Part shown: one piece after another, positions 50,974 through 60,441 of the stretch
How positions within the stretch are numbered: position 1 is the stretch's first letter
Layout: each line of letters starts with the position of its first letter
From: UBA5336 sp038745855
GTDB lineage: Bacteria; Pseudomonadota; Alphaproteobacteria; Caulobacterales; Hyphomonadaceae
Assembly: GCA_038745855.1 (NCBI GenBank)
Contig: JBCDLC010000012.1
Span: 1 to 64,000, forward strand
DNA: 64,000 bases
Reading direction: 5' to 3'
Program-made: the position numbers and the translations under genes
The notes under the pieces: model-generated
What the model saw: the letters and a program-made list of their open reading frames with translations, nothing else
Databases searched by the model: none
What the model was told of the DNA's origin: nothing

Positions 50974-51532
50974 CGAGTGCCTCTATAGTAAGGCTTACGT
51001 TGGTATAAACGCAGATTTCCGCGGCAATCGCCATCGCCTTCCGGGCCAGGGTCTCCGCGTCGGTTTCGTATTCGACAAGGGCGCGGGCCGCCGATAGCGC
51101 ATAGTTGCCGCCCGATCCTATGGACACCACGCTATACTCGGGCTCCAGAACGTCGCCGTTGCCGGTGATGACAAGCGTTGTTTTCGCATCGGCGACGATC
51201 AGCATGGCCTCCAGTTTCTGGAGGTATTTTTCTGTCCGCCAATCCTTTGCCAATTCGACGGCGGCGCGCTGGAGTTGACCAGGGAAGCGCTCCAGCTTTT
51301 CCTCGAGCCGTTCGAACAAGGTGAACGCATCGGCTGTTGCACCAGCAAACCCCGCGAGGACTTTGCCATCCCCAATGCGCCGGACCTTGCGGGCATTGCC
51401 CTTCATCACCGTCTGGCCCATCGACACCTGTCCATCGCCGACCAGTACCACCTTGTCAGCGGTTCTTACGGCGAGGATCGTTGTTCCGTGCCAAGGGGAT
51501 TGGGTCGATCGATCATCGGTCACAGCTGTCAT
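50966..51532 (-). CDS. hslV: ATP-dependent protease subunit HslV
   Basis: This 188-residue N-terminal threonine peptidase forms the proteolytic core of HslUV. The mature start is predicted at Thr17 in WHGTTILAV, implying a 16-residue propeptide rather than a simple Met removal, as seen in other alphaproteobacteria. GDGQVSMGQTVMK near 33 and SIGSGGNYALSAARAL near 135 are conserved. Confidence 0.95.
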   Translation of the reverse strand: MTAVTDDRSTQSPWHGTTILAVRTADKVVLVGDGQVSMGQTVMKGNARKVRRIGDGKVLAGFAGATADAFTLFERLEEKLERFPGQLQRAAVELAKDWRTEKYLQKLEAMLIVADAKTTLVITGNGDVLEPEYSVVSIGSGGNYALSAARALVEYETDAETLARKAMAIAAEICVYTNVSLTIEALDV

Positions 51533-51612
51533 GTGGCCAAGGAAGGCTTGGGACGCAAGGGCCTTTTCTGGTGTGGCTGAACACAGGGCTGCATGGAAGC
51601 AAGCCCGTGATT

Positions 51613-53601
51613 TCAGGCGCGCTTCCGCTGTTCGAACGGCGCTGAAAGGCCCGGCCGTGAGCGGAGGAGTTTTCGAAACCGCGCTTCATCGAGGGGACGG
51701 GCATAATGAAATCCTTGCCCGCATGTGCAGCCGCGGTCTCTGAAAAACGCGGCCTGCTCGGCCGTTTCGATCCCCTCGGCAACGGTGTCGTGCTTCAGGG
51801 TATGGGCCATGGCCAGGATCATATCGACGATCGCGGCGGCCGACGGGTCGGTTACGACCCCGGAAACGAATGATCGATCGATCTTGAAGACATCGAAGTT
51901 GAGACGCGTGAGGATCGACAGGTTTGCGTGGCCAGTGCCGAAGTCGTCAATGGCGACGCGCACGCCCATCTTGCGTAGCGGTTTGAGCACCGCCTCGACG
52001 TGGGCGGGATCCGTCACCGCCATCGACTCGGTGATTTCCAGTTCGAGCAACTCCGGTCTCAACCCGGTATCGGCGATGGCGTCCAGCACCCGATCACAAA
52101 AGGTTGGATCGTCGAGCTGGGCGGCTGAAACATTTACGGCCACAGGCACATGGAAGCCGTCTGCGACCCAGCCGGCCGCTGCCGCACAGGCCTGGCGCAT
52201 GATGAGGTCGCCAATCTCGACGATCAGGCCCGATTGTTCCGCGATCGGAATAAACGCTCCCGGGGAAACAAACGTCCCATCGTCCTTCGGCCAGCGGGCA
52301 AGCGCTTCGCACCCGCTGATCGCGCCTGTTTCGAGATTTATCTTCGCCTGGAATGCGGGACGGAAGATCTTTTGCTCAACCGCTTTCCGGACATCGGATT
52401 CAAGCGCAAAGCGCTGTTCGGCGACACGATCGAGCCTCGATTGATAGAAAGCGAAACCCTCGCGTTTGTCGTTCCTGAGGCTCCGCAGAGCGGCATCGGC
52501 GCGCCGCAGGAGGGTGTTAACCTGGTCACCGTCTTCAGGTGCGGCAACGATCCCTCCCGACAATCCAAGACTGACCCATCGGCCGGAAATGTTGAATGGC
52601 GCTACAAATGCGCGGCGCAGATTGCGGGCGATCTGGCCGGCAACATCCTTGCCTGCGCCGACAGGCAGCAACAACGCGAAATCGTCGCCTTGAAGGTGAG
52701 TGAGGAGACATCGCTCGGCATCCAGGCAGCCGGCTTTCTGCTGTTCGAGAAGTTCCTCGCTTATGCGGTCGGTGGTCAGCTTGAGGAGCGACTGTGCCTT
52801 TTCCAATCCGGCCAGATCGCTCGCGCGTTGGAAATGGTCGACATTGATGCGGATGATGCAGAACGGCGAATTGAAGTCGGCTTCCGCCAATTGCGTGTTC
52901 GCTGCTTCATGGAACGCCCTGAGGTTCGGGAGGCCGGAATCGGGGTTTTCGTAGGCGGCCGTCTCTAGATGTTTCGCAGTCCGGTGAAGATCGCGAATCC
53001 GGCGCTGGATCTGCAGGCGCAGCCGCGTGAATTCGGTAAATGTCGTCTGTGGCGAGCTCGTTGAGCCGCTCGCCGTATCACTGAAAGCAAGGCTGATCGA
53101 ATTCAGGCCGCTGAGCACACGGCGGGTATAGAAGCGGCCCACGAGGAAAGACGTTGTGATCGACACAGCGACGAGGGCGACCAGGATCTGCCACGGGATC
53201 GGAATGCTGAAGGGTACCAGCCGATGGGTTACAAGCGTCCCGAGCACGGTGCCCTCAAATCCGACCGGTGCTTGGTTTGTGCCGCGGGCGTTGAGCAAGG
53301 ACGCGTCACCGGCAATCAGCGCACCGTCCTCGCCGATCAAGGCAAAGCGGCCGCCGGTGTGGCGATTGAGTGCCCTGCTCAGAACGTCGATTTGCCCAGA
53401 TGACATGTGAACCGCCGCAAGATCGGCGTAGGCTTGAGTCTGCTGCTGTGAAATTCGATCGGCTCGGATGGCGTTGGCCGCCAGCGAAACGCCGATAAAC
53501 ATGGCCACGAGGATCGTTGCCAGGGCTGCAGCGACAAGCGTTTGCGTCACGCCCAGGCTGATCCTGAACGCACGCGATCTGGATTGACGTTTTCCGGACA
53601 C
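51613..53601 (-). CDS. Membrane-bound GGDEF-EAL protein, likely c-di-GMP phosphodiesterase
   Basis: This 662-residue protein has an N-terminal membrane helix (about 15-42), a periplasmic segment, and a second helix (about 132-157). A GGDEF domain (about 200-370) has its signature altered to QGDDF, so cyclase activity is doubtful. The EAL domain (about 395-645) keeps CEALARW, NVSAAQL, ELEITES, DDFGTGHANL, KIDRSF and VAEGIET, so it should degrade c-di-GMP. It starts with GTG. The neighbouring hslV is on the same strand, 80 bases downstream. Confidence 0.88.
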   Translation of the reverse strand: MSGKRQSRSRAFRISLGVTQTLVAAALATILVAMFIGVSLAANAIRADRISQQQTQAYADLAAVHMSSGQIDVLSRALNRHTGGRFALIGEDGALIAGDASLLNARGTNQAPVGFEGTVLGTLVTHRLVPFSIPIPWQILVALVAVSITTSFLVGRFYTRRVLSGLNSISLAFSDTASGSTSSPQTTFTEFTRLRLQIQRRIRDLHRTAKHLETAAYENPDSGLPNLRAFHEAANTQLAEADFNSPFCIIRINVDHFQRASDLAGLEKAQSLLKLTTDRISEELLEQQKAGCLDAERCLLTHLQGDDFALLLPVGAGKDVAGQIARNLRRAFVAPFNISGRWVSLGLSGGIVAAPEDGDQVNTLLRRADAALRSLRNDKREGFAFYQSRLDRVAEQRFALESDVRKAVEQKIFRPAFQAKINLETGAISGCEALARWPKDDGTFVSPGAFIPIAEQSGLIVEIGDLIMRQACAAAAGWVADGFHVPVAVNVSAAQLDDPTFCDRVLDAIADTGLRPELLELEITESMAVTDPAHVEAVLKPLRKMGVRVAIDDFGTGHANLSILTRLNFDVFKIDRSFVSGVVTDPSAAAIVDMILAMAHTLKHDTVAEGIETAEQAAFFRDRGCTCGQGFHYARPLDEARFRKLLRSRPGLSAPFEQRKRA

Positions 53602-53716
53602 AGCGACCGATCAGCCCTACCGTTCTCAAGTGCCGTAAGGGTTAAGGAACAAGATTTAGAATTCAGTGAAGATGGATGCAGCTTTTCAAATCGCACGCCA
53701 GGGAGTACCCGGACGC

Positions 53717-54310
53717 ATGGCAAACCGCACGGCAACACTCAAACGCGAAACGCGTGAGACGAAAATCGAGTTGAGCCTCGATCTCGATGGTACGGGGCAG
53801 TCTGACCTCTCCACGGGCATTGGGTTTTTCGATCACATGCTTGAAGCGCTGGCGAAGCATTCGGCGATCGATCTGAAGGTGCGGACCGAGGGTGATCTCC
53901 ATGTGGATATGCACCACACGGTCGAAGATACGGGCATCGTTATCGGCCAGGCTATCCAGCAGGCGCTGGGCGATTTTTCAGGCATCACGCGGTTTGGCCA
54001 TGCATATCTGCCGATGGACGAAACCTTGACCCGGGCCGCTATCGACTTGTGCCGGCGCCCCTATCTCGTCTGGAAGGTGTCGTTCGTGCGGGACAAGGTC
54101 GGCGCCATGGACACCGAACTTTTCAAGGAGTTTTTCCATGCTCTGGCGGGGAATGGTGGGATGTGCCTGCACATCGAGAACGTTTATGGCGAAAATCAAC
54201 ACCACATCGTCGAGAGCTGTTTCAAGGCAACCGCTCGCGCGCTGCGCCAAGCTGTGAGTATCGATGAAAAGATGGCGGGCAAGCCGGCCAGCACCAAGGG
54301 TGTGCTCTGA
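53717..54310 (+). CDS. hisB: Imidazoleglycerol-phosphate dehydratase
   Basis: This 197-residue enzyme dehydrates imidazole glycerol phosphate in histidine synthesis. The manganese-binding histidines are in GFFDHMLEALAKH near 37-49 and DMHHTVEDTG near 65-74, with HALAGNGGMCLHIENVYGENQHHIVE near 143-168. It is the single-function form without a HisB phosphatase. The ATG at 53717 matches the family; an upstream frame start at 53666 is less likely. Confidence 0.94.
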   Translation: MANRTATLKRETRETKIELSLDLDGTGQSDLSTGIGFFDHMLEALAKHSAIDLKVRTEGDLHVDMHHTVEDTGIVIGQAIQQALGDFSGITRFGHAYLPMDETLTRAAIDLCRRPYLVWKVSFVRDKVGAMDTELFKEFFHALAGNGGMCLHIENVYGENQHHIVESCFKATARALRQAVSIDEKMAGKPASTKGVL

Positions 54311-54434
54311 CCCGTAACTGATAAAAGGCGCAGAGACCGTCTCCCAGCGATGGGAGGCGAAGCGCATGTGCTGTGGCGGGTGGGGAGGCGTGTTGCCGCT
54401 TTTCACCGTAATCGCCGCGCCATACACTCGGGGT

Positions 54435-56015
54435 ATGACGTCGAAAACGCCTTTGCAGCTTGTCTGGTTCAAGCGGGACCTGCGGGTCGAGGACCATCGC
54501 GCGCTTGTCCGAGCAGCGTTGGCGGGGCCCGTCTTGCCGCTGTATGTCGTGGAGCCTGAGCTGTGGCAGCAGCCCGACATGTCCCGGCGGCAATGGGCAT
54601 TTATCGCGGAAAGTCTTGCAGGGCTCCGCGAGGATCTTGCAGCGCTTGGACAGCCCCTGATCATACGCACAGGGCAGGTCACCGATATTCTGGATCAGAT
54701 CGTGGATACCCATGGGATTGCCCAGATGTGGTCGCATGAGGAGACGGGTAATGGCTGGACATTTGCGCGCGACAAGGCGGTCGCGCGCTGGTGCAAGGCC
54801 CGCAGTGTTCCTTGGGTTGAGGTGCAGATGCACGGAGTGGTTCGCCGGATCGATACGCGTAACGGATGGGCCAAACGCTGGGACACCTTGATGGGTGAGC
54901 CGACCTGCGATGCTCCGCGCGGCCTTCCGCCCATAGCCGGCATAGATCCCGGACCTATCCCGACTGCGAAGGCAATCGGCCTTGAACCGGATCCGTGCCC
55001 CGGGCGACAGACGGGTGGCCGACAGCATGGCGAGGCCTGCCTACAGAGTTTTCTTTACCAGCGGGGTGAGCACTACAGGAAGGACATGTCCTCCCCGGTG
55101 ACGGGTTTTGAGGGATGTTCCCGTCTCTCTCCCCATCTGGCCTGGGGCACACTCTCCATGCGGGAAATCACGCAGGCCACATGGGACCGGCAGCGGGAAC
55201 TCAAAAACGCGCCCTCTGGAACGACAGGCGGATGGCGGCCCTCCATGCGGAGCTTTTCCGGCCGGCTGCACTGGCACTGCCACTTCATGCAGAAGCTGGA
55301 GGATCAGCCAAACATGGAGTTTGAGGAGTTACATCCCGCGTACAAGGGAATGCGACCGACGGAGCCGGATCCCGTTCGCCTCGAAGCTTGGTGCAAGGGC
55401 GAGACCGGCTTGCCCTTCGTCGACGCGTGTATGCGCGCGCTGAACGAAACGGGCTGGCTGAACTTCCGCATGCGGGCCATGCTCATGGCCGTTGCCAGCT
55501 ATCATCTCTGGCTGCCCTGGCGTGCGTCAGGCATGCATCTGGCCCGCCAATTCACCGACTACGAACCCGGTATCCACTGGCCCCAGACACAGATGCAATC
55601 CGGCACGACCGGCATCAACACCGTTCGCATCTATAACCCCGTCAAACAGGGGCATGATCAGGATCCGACAGGAGGTTTTGTCCGCCGATGGTTACCTGAG
55701 CTTGGCGCGGTCCCTGACGCTTTCATCCAGTCGCCCTGGGAATGGCCGGAGTGCAACTCCGTCCTCGACAAGGCTTACCCTTTCCCGATCATTGATCACA
55801 AGGAAGCCGCCAAAGAGGCGCGCCAGAAAATCTACGGCGTTCGCAAGGGCAGCCAGTATCGCAACAAGGCAGATGCGATCCAGACTAAGCATGGCAGTCG
55901 AAAGTCGGGTATCCCGAACCGGGGCGAAAAACCCAAACCAGCGCGTACGAGGGCTCGAAAAACCAAGGCTGAAAGCCCTGCACCCGACAACCAAATGTCG
56001 CTGGGCCTAGACTGA
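54435..56015 (+). CDS. Photolyase/cryptochrome family protein
   Basis: This 526-residue protein has an N-terminal alpha/beta photolyase domain (VWFKRDLRVEDHRAL near 9-23) and a C-terminal FAD-binding domain with SRLSPHLAWGTLS near 240, NETGWLNFRMRAML near 340 and TTGINTVRIYNPVKQG near 390. FAD photolyases repair UV-induced pyrimidine dimers with blue light, but cryptochromes look alike. The last 40 residues are Lys/Arg-rich and may bind nucleic acid. It starts 124 bases after hisB. Confidence 0.85.
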   Translation: MTSKTPLQLVWFKRDLRVEDHRALVRAALAGPVLPLYVVEPELWQQPDMSRRQWAFIAESLAGLREDLAALGQPLIIRTGQVTDILDQIVDTHGIAQMWSHEETGNGWTFARDKAVARWCKARSVPWVEVQMHGVVRRIDTRNGWAKRWDTLMGEPTCDAPRGLPPIAGIDPGPIPTAKAIGLEPDPCPGRQTGGRQHGEACLQSFLYQRGEHYRKDMSSPVTGFEGCSRLSPHLAWGTLSMREITQATWDRQRELKNAPSGTTGGWRPSMRSFSGRLHWHCHFMQKLEDQPNMEFEELHPAYKGMRPTEPDPVRLEAWCKGETGLPFVDACMRALNETGWLNFRMRAMLMAVASYHLWLPWRASGMHLARQFTDYEPGIHWPQTQMQSGTTGINTVRIYNPVKQGHDQDPTGGFVRRWLPELGAVPDAFIQSPWEWPECNSVLDKAYPFPIIDHKEAAKEARQKIYGVRKGSQYRNKADAIQTKHGSRKSGIPNRGEKPKPARTRARKTKAESPAPDNQMSLGLD

Positions 56016-56067
56016 GCGACCTTCGATCAAGCTGGCTCCACCGCCGCCTCTCAGTTAGACAGTGGTC

Positions 56068-56832
56068 ATGAGCGACATAGAAATCCTCGCAGGCATGCTC
56101 GACGCCGCCGACAGGGTCATCGTTTTCTCGGGCGCTGGCGTCTCAACCGAAAGCGGCATCCCCGATTTTCGAAGTCCTGGCGGCGTCTGGAGCAAGATGC
56201 AGCCAATCTATTTCGATGATTTCGTTCAGAGCCGCGATGCCCGCCGTGAAGCCTGGACCCGCGTCTTCAATAGGACGGCAGGATGGGTCGGCGCGTCGCC
56301 GAATGACGGGCACCGGGTCGTTGCCGAACTGGTCAAGATCGGAAAGGTCACCGCCGTGATCACACAGAATGTCGACAACCTGCACCAGGATGGCGGCGCC
56401 CCTGCTGACAAGGTCATCGAGGTCCATGGCAATGCGACCTATGCCAAGTGTCTTCAATGCGGCAAACGCTATGAACTTCACGCCCTCGAGCCCCGCTTCG
56501 AGGCTGGGGAAGACTTGACCTGTGACTTTTGCACGGGGCTCCTGAAGACGGCCACGATTTCGTTTGGCCAGGCCATGCCCGTCGACGAAATGGAGCGCGC
56601 AGCGGACGAAGCCGCGAATGCAGATCTCTGCCTCGTGCTCGGTTCGTCGCTTGTGGTCTATCCTGCTGCGGAGATCCCGCTAATCACGAAGCAAAGCGGC
56701 GGAAAGCTCGCCATCATCAACCGCGAGCCGACGGACCAGGATCCGGTCGCAGATCTCGTCATGCACATGGAAATTGGAAACAGTCTCAAAGCCGTAGCCC
56801 AGCGCCTTGGCTTGCCGGGCAGCGCGCCGTGA
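56068..56832 (+). CDS. NAD-dependent protein deacylase, sirtuin family
   Basis: This 254-residue sirtuin removes acyl groups from lysines using NAD. GAGVSTESGIPDFRS (about 22-36) and TQNVDNLHQ near 93-101 form the NAD pocket, and the catalytic histidine is in VHGN near 114. Zinc ligands are CLQC and CDFC near 122 and 146. GSSLVVYPAAEIP near 191 fits. It may be CobB-like, but sub-class is not certain. A GTG two codons upstream is an alternative start. Confidence 0.92.
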   Translation: MSDIEILAGMLDAADRVIVFSGAGVSTESGIPDFRSPGGVWSKMQPIYFDDFVQSRDARREAWTRVFNRTAGWVGASPNDGHRVVAELVKIGKVTAVITQNVDNLHQDGGAPADKVIEVHGNATYAKCLQCGKRYELHALEPRFEAGEDLTCDFCTGLLKTATISFGQAMPVDEMERAADEAANADLCLVLGSSLVVYPAAEIPLITKQSGGKLAIINREPTDQDPVADLVMHMEIGNSLKAVAQRLGLPGSAP

Positions 56833-56933
56833 ATTTGTAACAGTTCTGCTGGTGGACGAATGCGCCGACGATGGGCTACGCGAGTAGGTGTCGTCGCACC
56901 TTTGTCTCGTGTGCGTGGGGACCAGGGATCTTC

Positions 56934-58205
56934 ATGACAGCGGTAAAGTTCGCTCCCGTTTTCGCAGGTCTGTTCGTCCTGTGGCCTCTGCTCGCCGTTC
57001 TGGGCGCCCAGGGCTATTCCCCGCTCCTGGCTCTCATGGCGATCGGTGGTTTGTCATTCCTGCGCAGGCCCCAATGGACCGCACCCGGCCTCTGGTGGCT
57101 AGCCGTGGCCTGGGCCGCCACTTCCTCGGCCTGGGCCATCGATAACATAGCCGGCGGCGGTGTCGTTACCGGCGGTTTCGGGTCCGGAGATTTCTCGATC
57201 GACGCCACCGCGCTCCGCATCGCGCTCACAGCGCTCTGCATGAACTTGCTTCTGCTGTCGCTTCGCTCTGTGATGGATGTTCACGGTCCAAATGCGGCGC
57301 GCGTTATCCTCGGAACGGGTTTTGTCCACCTGGCGCTCGTCGCCCTCACGCCGCTGCTGTTCCCGATCATAACAAGCCTCATCTACACCCCTGAGGAGGC
57401 CGCCAGCGATGGGCTTCAGAACGCCCTCAGGGCGATCAACGCATTCACCCTGATCATGCCGCTGCTCCTCGCTTGGGCCTGGCATACACCGCCGCATATT
57501 TCGCGCCGGATTGGCGTTGTGGGATGTGTGATTATCACCATGCTCAGTGCGGTTGCGATGGGAAATCAGGCCGCTCTCTTGGCGGTCGCGGCTGGACTGG
57601 GCGCGATCGGCCTTGTCCGGTTGTTCCCACGATCGGGTTATAGCATCCTTTTCACTGTCGCCGCAGCGATGGTCCTCGCAGCGCCATTCGTGCTTGGGCG
57701 CGTGGCCGGTCTCGCGGCGTCCGCGGGTATCACCCTGCCGGGCTCGTTCCAATCGAGGGCCTGGAGTTGGCAGGTCGTCTCCGAGAAGATCCAGCTTCAG
57801 CCGCTTCTGGGATATGGTTTGGAAGCCAGCGGAGACTGGCGCGAGACCTATTCTGACTATCCTGACTGGCTCGCCAAGATCGTGGCAGAAGGCGGCGATG
57901 AAGCGGCCTGGAGCGTCTATCGCGTTGTCCCCGGACACCCTCACAATATGGCGCTAGAGCTTTGGGCCGAGACCGGAATGATCGGCGCTGGAATTGTCGC
58001 CTTGGCCCTTCTGGTCACCGGCTTCACCGCGCCGAGGCCGGCCCGCCTACCACCGGTAACCCGTTATGCGCTCGCCGGCGTTTTCGGAGCAACGCTCGTC
58101 TATTTCAACCTCGCCTACAGCCTTTGGAATGAAGCGTTCTGGTCATCGGTGATGATTGCAGCCGTTGCCAGCGTCATCGTCGGCCGTACGTTCAAACGCC
58201 CATGA
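56934..58205 (+). CDS. O-antigen ligase/polymerase-like membrane protein
   Basis: This 423-residue inner-membrane protein has about eleven predicted helices. The Wzy_C/WaaL-type motif is HPHNMALELWAETGMIGAG near 341-359, after a large periplasmic loop. Members polymerise or ligate surface polysaccharides on lipid carriers. AGGGA precedes the ATG. Its stop overlaps the glycosyltransferase start as ATGA. Confidence 0.82.
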   Translation: MTAVKFAPVFAGLFVLWPLLAVLGAQGYSPLLALMAIGGLSFLRRPQWTAPGLWWLAVAWAATSSAWAIDNIAGGGVVTGGFGSGDFSIDATALRIALTALCMNLLLLSLRSVMDVHGPNAARVILGTGFVHLALVALTPLLFPIITSLIYTPEEAASDGLQNALRAINAFTLIMPLLLAWAWHTPPHISRRIGVVGCVIITMLSAVAMGNQAALLAVAAGLGAIGLVRLFPRSGYSILFTVAAAMVLAAPFVLGRVAGLAASAGITLPGSFQSRAWSWQVVSEKIQLQPLLGYGLEASGDWRETYSDYPDWLAKIVAEGGDEAAWSVYRVVPGHPHNMALELWAETGMIGAGIVALALLVTGFTAPRPARLPPVTRYALAGVFGATLVYFNLAYSLWNEAFWSSVMIAAVASVIVGRTFKRP

Positions 58206-59080
58206 CGGCGAAAGCGGAGCCGGTAGACAGCGCCCAATCTGCGCCGGTAACGCCAGGGGCTAAACCGGTCGTCTCTGCCATCACTGTGACTTACCACACC
58301 GGGCCAAGGCTGAAGGATGCGCTCCATGCGCTTATTCACGACCCCCAAGTAAGCGAAGTCATTGTCGTCGATAACGGCAATCCACCCTCGGATGAGGCCT
58401 GGCTCAGCACCTTTGCCCAGAGGCATCGGCCGCGCGTCAAGCTGCTCAAACCGAGCGAAAATCTGGGTTTTGGGCGCGCGTGTAACCTCGGTGCAAGGGC
58501 GGCGCGTTATGACCGCCTCCTCTTCATAAATCCCGATGCGATAATGAAGCGCGGTGCGATAGTGGCGATGTTAGAGGCCTCAGCCGGGCATTCACTTCCT
58601 TGGTTGGTTGGCGGCAGGATCTTTGGGCTAGACGGCAAGGAACAGCGTGGTGCGCGTAGACACGAGCTGACCTTGGCGCGCGCCCTCGGCCTTTCGCAGT
58701 GGACATTGGAAGCCGCACCGCCCCCATCGGGTCCTATCCCTATGGATGTCGTTTCCGGCGCCTTTTTCATGATGGCGAAGGGGGCGTTCCTTGCGCTCGA
58801 TGGCGGCTTCGATGAGCGCTATTTCCTGCACGTCGAGGATATCGATCTTTGCCGCCGTGTCAGGGAAGCAGGCGGTACGGTGGTCTACCAACCAAACGCT
58901 GGCGCCATGCACGAGGGATCCACAGCGGACATGCCGAGCCCCCAGGTTGCAGCCTTTAAGGCCGAAAGCCTGGTCTACTACTTCCGTAAATTCGCGCGCG
59001 GTCCGGCATCGAAACTGGCCAATTTCTTTGTCCTGCCCCTGATGGCCTGGGCCGTCAGGCGCCGAAGCCGTTTGGGTTAG
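58202..59080 (+). CDS. Glycosyltransferase family 2, rhamnosyltransferase-like
   Basis: This 292-residue GT-A enzyme has AITVTYHTG near 26-34, VIVVDNGNPP near 53-62, NLGFGRACNLGARAA near 86-100, and a DxD-like LFINPDA near 105-111. HVEDIDLCRRVREAGG near 203-218 is typical of inverting GT2 rhamnosyl- and related transferases. It is probably cytoplasmic and membrane-associated. It is coupled to the O-antigen-ligase-like gene. Rhamnose supply from rfbC/rfbD in this window fits but is inference. Confidence 0.85.
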   Translation: MTAKAEPVDSAQSAPVTPGAKPVVSAITVTYHTGPRLKDALHALIHDPQVSEVIVVDNGNPPSDEAWLSTFAQRHRPRVKLLKPSENLGFGRACNLGARAARYDRLLFINPDAIMKRGAIVAMLEASAGHSLPWLVGGRIFGLDGKEQRGARRHELTLARALGLSQWTLEAAPPPSGPIPMDVVSGAFFMMAKGAFLALDGGFDERYFLHVEDIDLCRRVREAGGTVVYQPNAGAMHEGSTADMPSPQVAAFKAESLVYYFRKFARGPASKLANFFVLPLMAWAVRRRSRLG

Positions 59081-60441
59081 GCCCCCCGCTCGGCGACGGC
59101 TTTCACGGCCGCAACCACCCTCTCCAAGGCAGCAGCCATTTCCGCCGCATTGAGCGCTTCGGCCATGACCCGGATCTTCGGCTCGGTTCCTGATTTGCGG
59201 ACAACGAGGCGCCCGGCTTCCCCGAGGCCGGCCTCGACATCCTTGATGACCGACTGGACGCCTGGGTCATCCAGCGGGTTTGCGCCGGCAAAGCGAATAT
59301 TCTCCAGCGCTTGCGGCGCTGGCTCAAATACTGAGGCAACTTCAGAGACCGCCCCGCCCCGAGCGTTCGCGATCGCAAGGACCTGCACCGCTGCCAGTAG
59401 GCCGTCGCCGGTCGTGCCATGGTCGAGCATGACAATATGGCCAGACGGCTCGCCGCCGAGGGCGTATCCTCCTGCCCGCATCGCTTCCACCACATGCTTG
59501 TCCCCCACAGGCGTCCGCAGCATCGACACGCCTAAGCCTCGCAGGTGCCGCTCAAGCCCCAGATTGGACATCACCGTCGCCACCACCGTTTCGCCGGTGA
59601 GCAATCCCCTTTCCTTCAGGTGCCCCGCAAGCAGACCGATCAACTGGTCTCCGTCGACGGTTTCCCCGCGCTCATCGACCATGATCAAGCGGTCCCCGTC
59701 TCCGTCGAGCGCGAGACCGGCATGAGCGCCAAACGCCCTCACGGCCTTGGCGAGAGCCGCTGGATGGGTCGATCCCACCTGGTCGTTGATGTTCTGTCCG
59801 TTCGGTGCGCAACCGATGGTCCGAACTGTGGCGCTGAGGCGCCGCAAGACATAGGGCGCGATGTCGAAGCCCGCACCGTGGGCGCCGTCCAGCACGACCG
59901 ACAGTCCTGCCAGAGACGCACCTTCGGGCAGGCTTTTGATCATTGCGTCAGCATAGCTGGCCCGCACATCGATGCTCGGATCCGGGCCGACCGCGCCGGT
60001 GTGCGTAGGGCCCTCGGCCAGGTCTTGGAATGAGGAACCAATTGCTCTTTCAATCGCCAATTCGTTAGCTTCGGACAATTTGAAACCGTCGGCGCCGAAG
60101 AACTTCAGCCCATTGTCCCCCGCCGGATTGTGGGAGGCGGTCACCATCACCCCGAATTGTGCGCCATGTTCCTGCACTGCGCGGGACAGGGCTGGCGTCG
60201 GCAGAATACCCAGGAGAACGACATCAAGCCCCAGATTTGCGAACGCAGCCGCCAGTATGTCCGCAATCGCCGGTCCCGACTGCCTCGTGTCGATCCCTAT
60301 GACGACACGGTCGCCAGCATGAACGGACGGAACCAGAACTCCTGCTGCGGCCAGCCCGATGCGGAGCAGCTGCGGTGGAGAAAGGGGGCCGTCACCAACC
60401 CTTCCGCGAATGCCATCGGTGCCGAAAAAGCCGTTACTCAT
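59077..60441 (-). CDS. glmM: Phosphoglucosamine mutase
   Basis: This 454-residue enzyme makes glucosamine-1-phosphate for peptidoglycan and LPS. FGTDGIRG is at 6-13, the phosphoserine in TASHNPAGDNGLK near 103-115, the metal-binding LDGDGDRL near 245-252, and a sugar-binding GGEPSGHIV near 330. RKSGTEPKIRV near the end binds phosphate. The ATG at 60441 overlaps the unknown gene upstream as ATGA. Its stop overlaps the convergent glycosyltransferase gene by four bases. Confidence 0.95.
   Translation of the reverse strand: MSNGFFGTDGIRGRVGDGPLSPPQLLRIGLAAAGVLVPSVHAGDRVVIGIDTRQSGPAIADILAAAFANLGLDVVLLGILPTPALSRAVQEHGAQFGVMVTASHNPAGDNGLKFFGADGFKLSEANELAIERAIGSSFQDLAEGPTHTGAVGPDPSIDVRASYADAMIKSLPEGASLAGLSVVLDGAHGAGFDIAPYVLRRLSATVRTIGCAPNGQNINDQVGSTHPAALAKAVRAFGAHAGLALDGDGDRLIMVDERGETVDGDQLIGLLAGHLKERGLLTGETVVATVMSNLGLERHLRGLGVSMLRTPVGDKHVVEAMRAGGYALGGEPSGHIVMLDHGTTGDGLLAAVQVLAIANARGGAVSEVASVFEPAPQALENIRFAGANPLDDPGVQSVIKDVEAGLGEAGRLVVRKSGTEPKIRVMAEALNAAEMAAALERVVAAVKAVAERGA

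Noticed and set aside
53636..53660. TTAA followed by a near-match that could be a second CtrA box
   Set aside because: After TTAA-N7 the next bases are GATT rather than TTAA.
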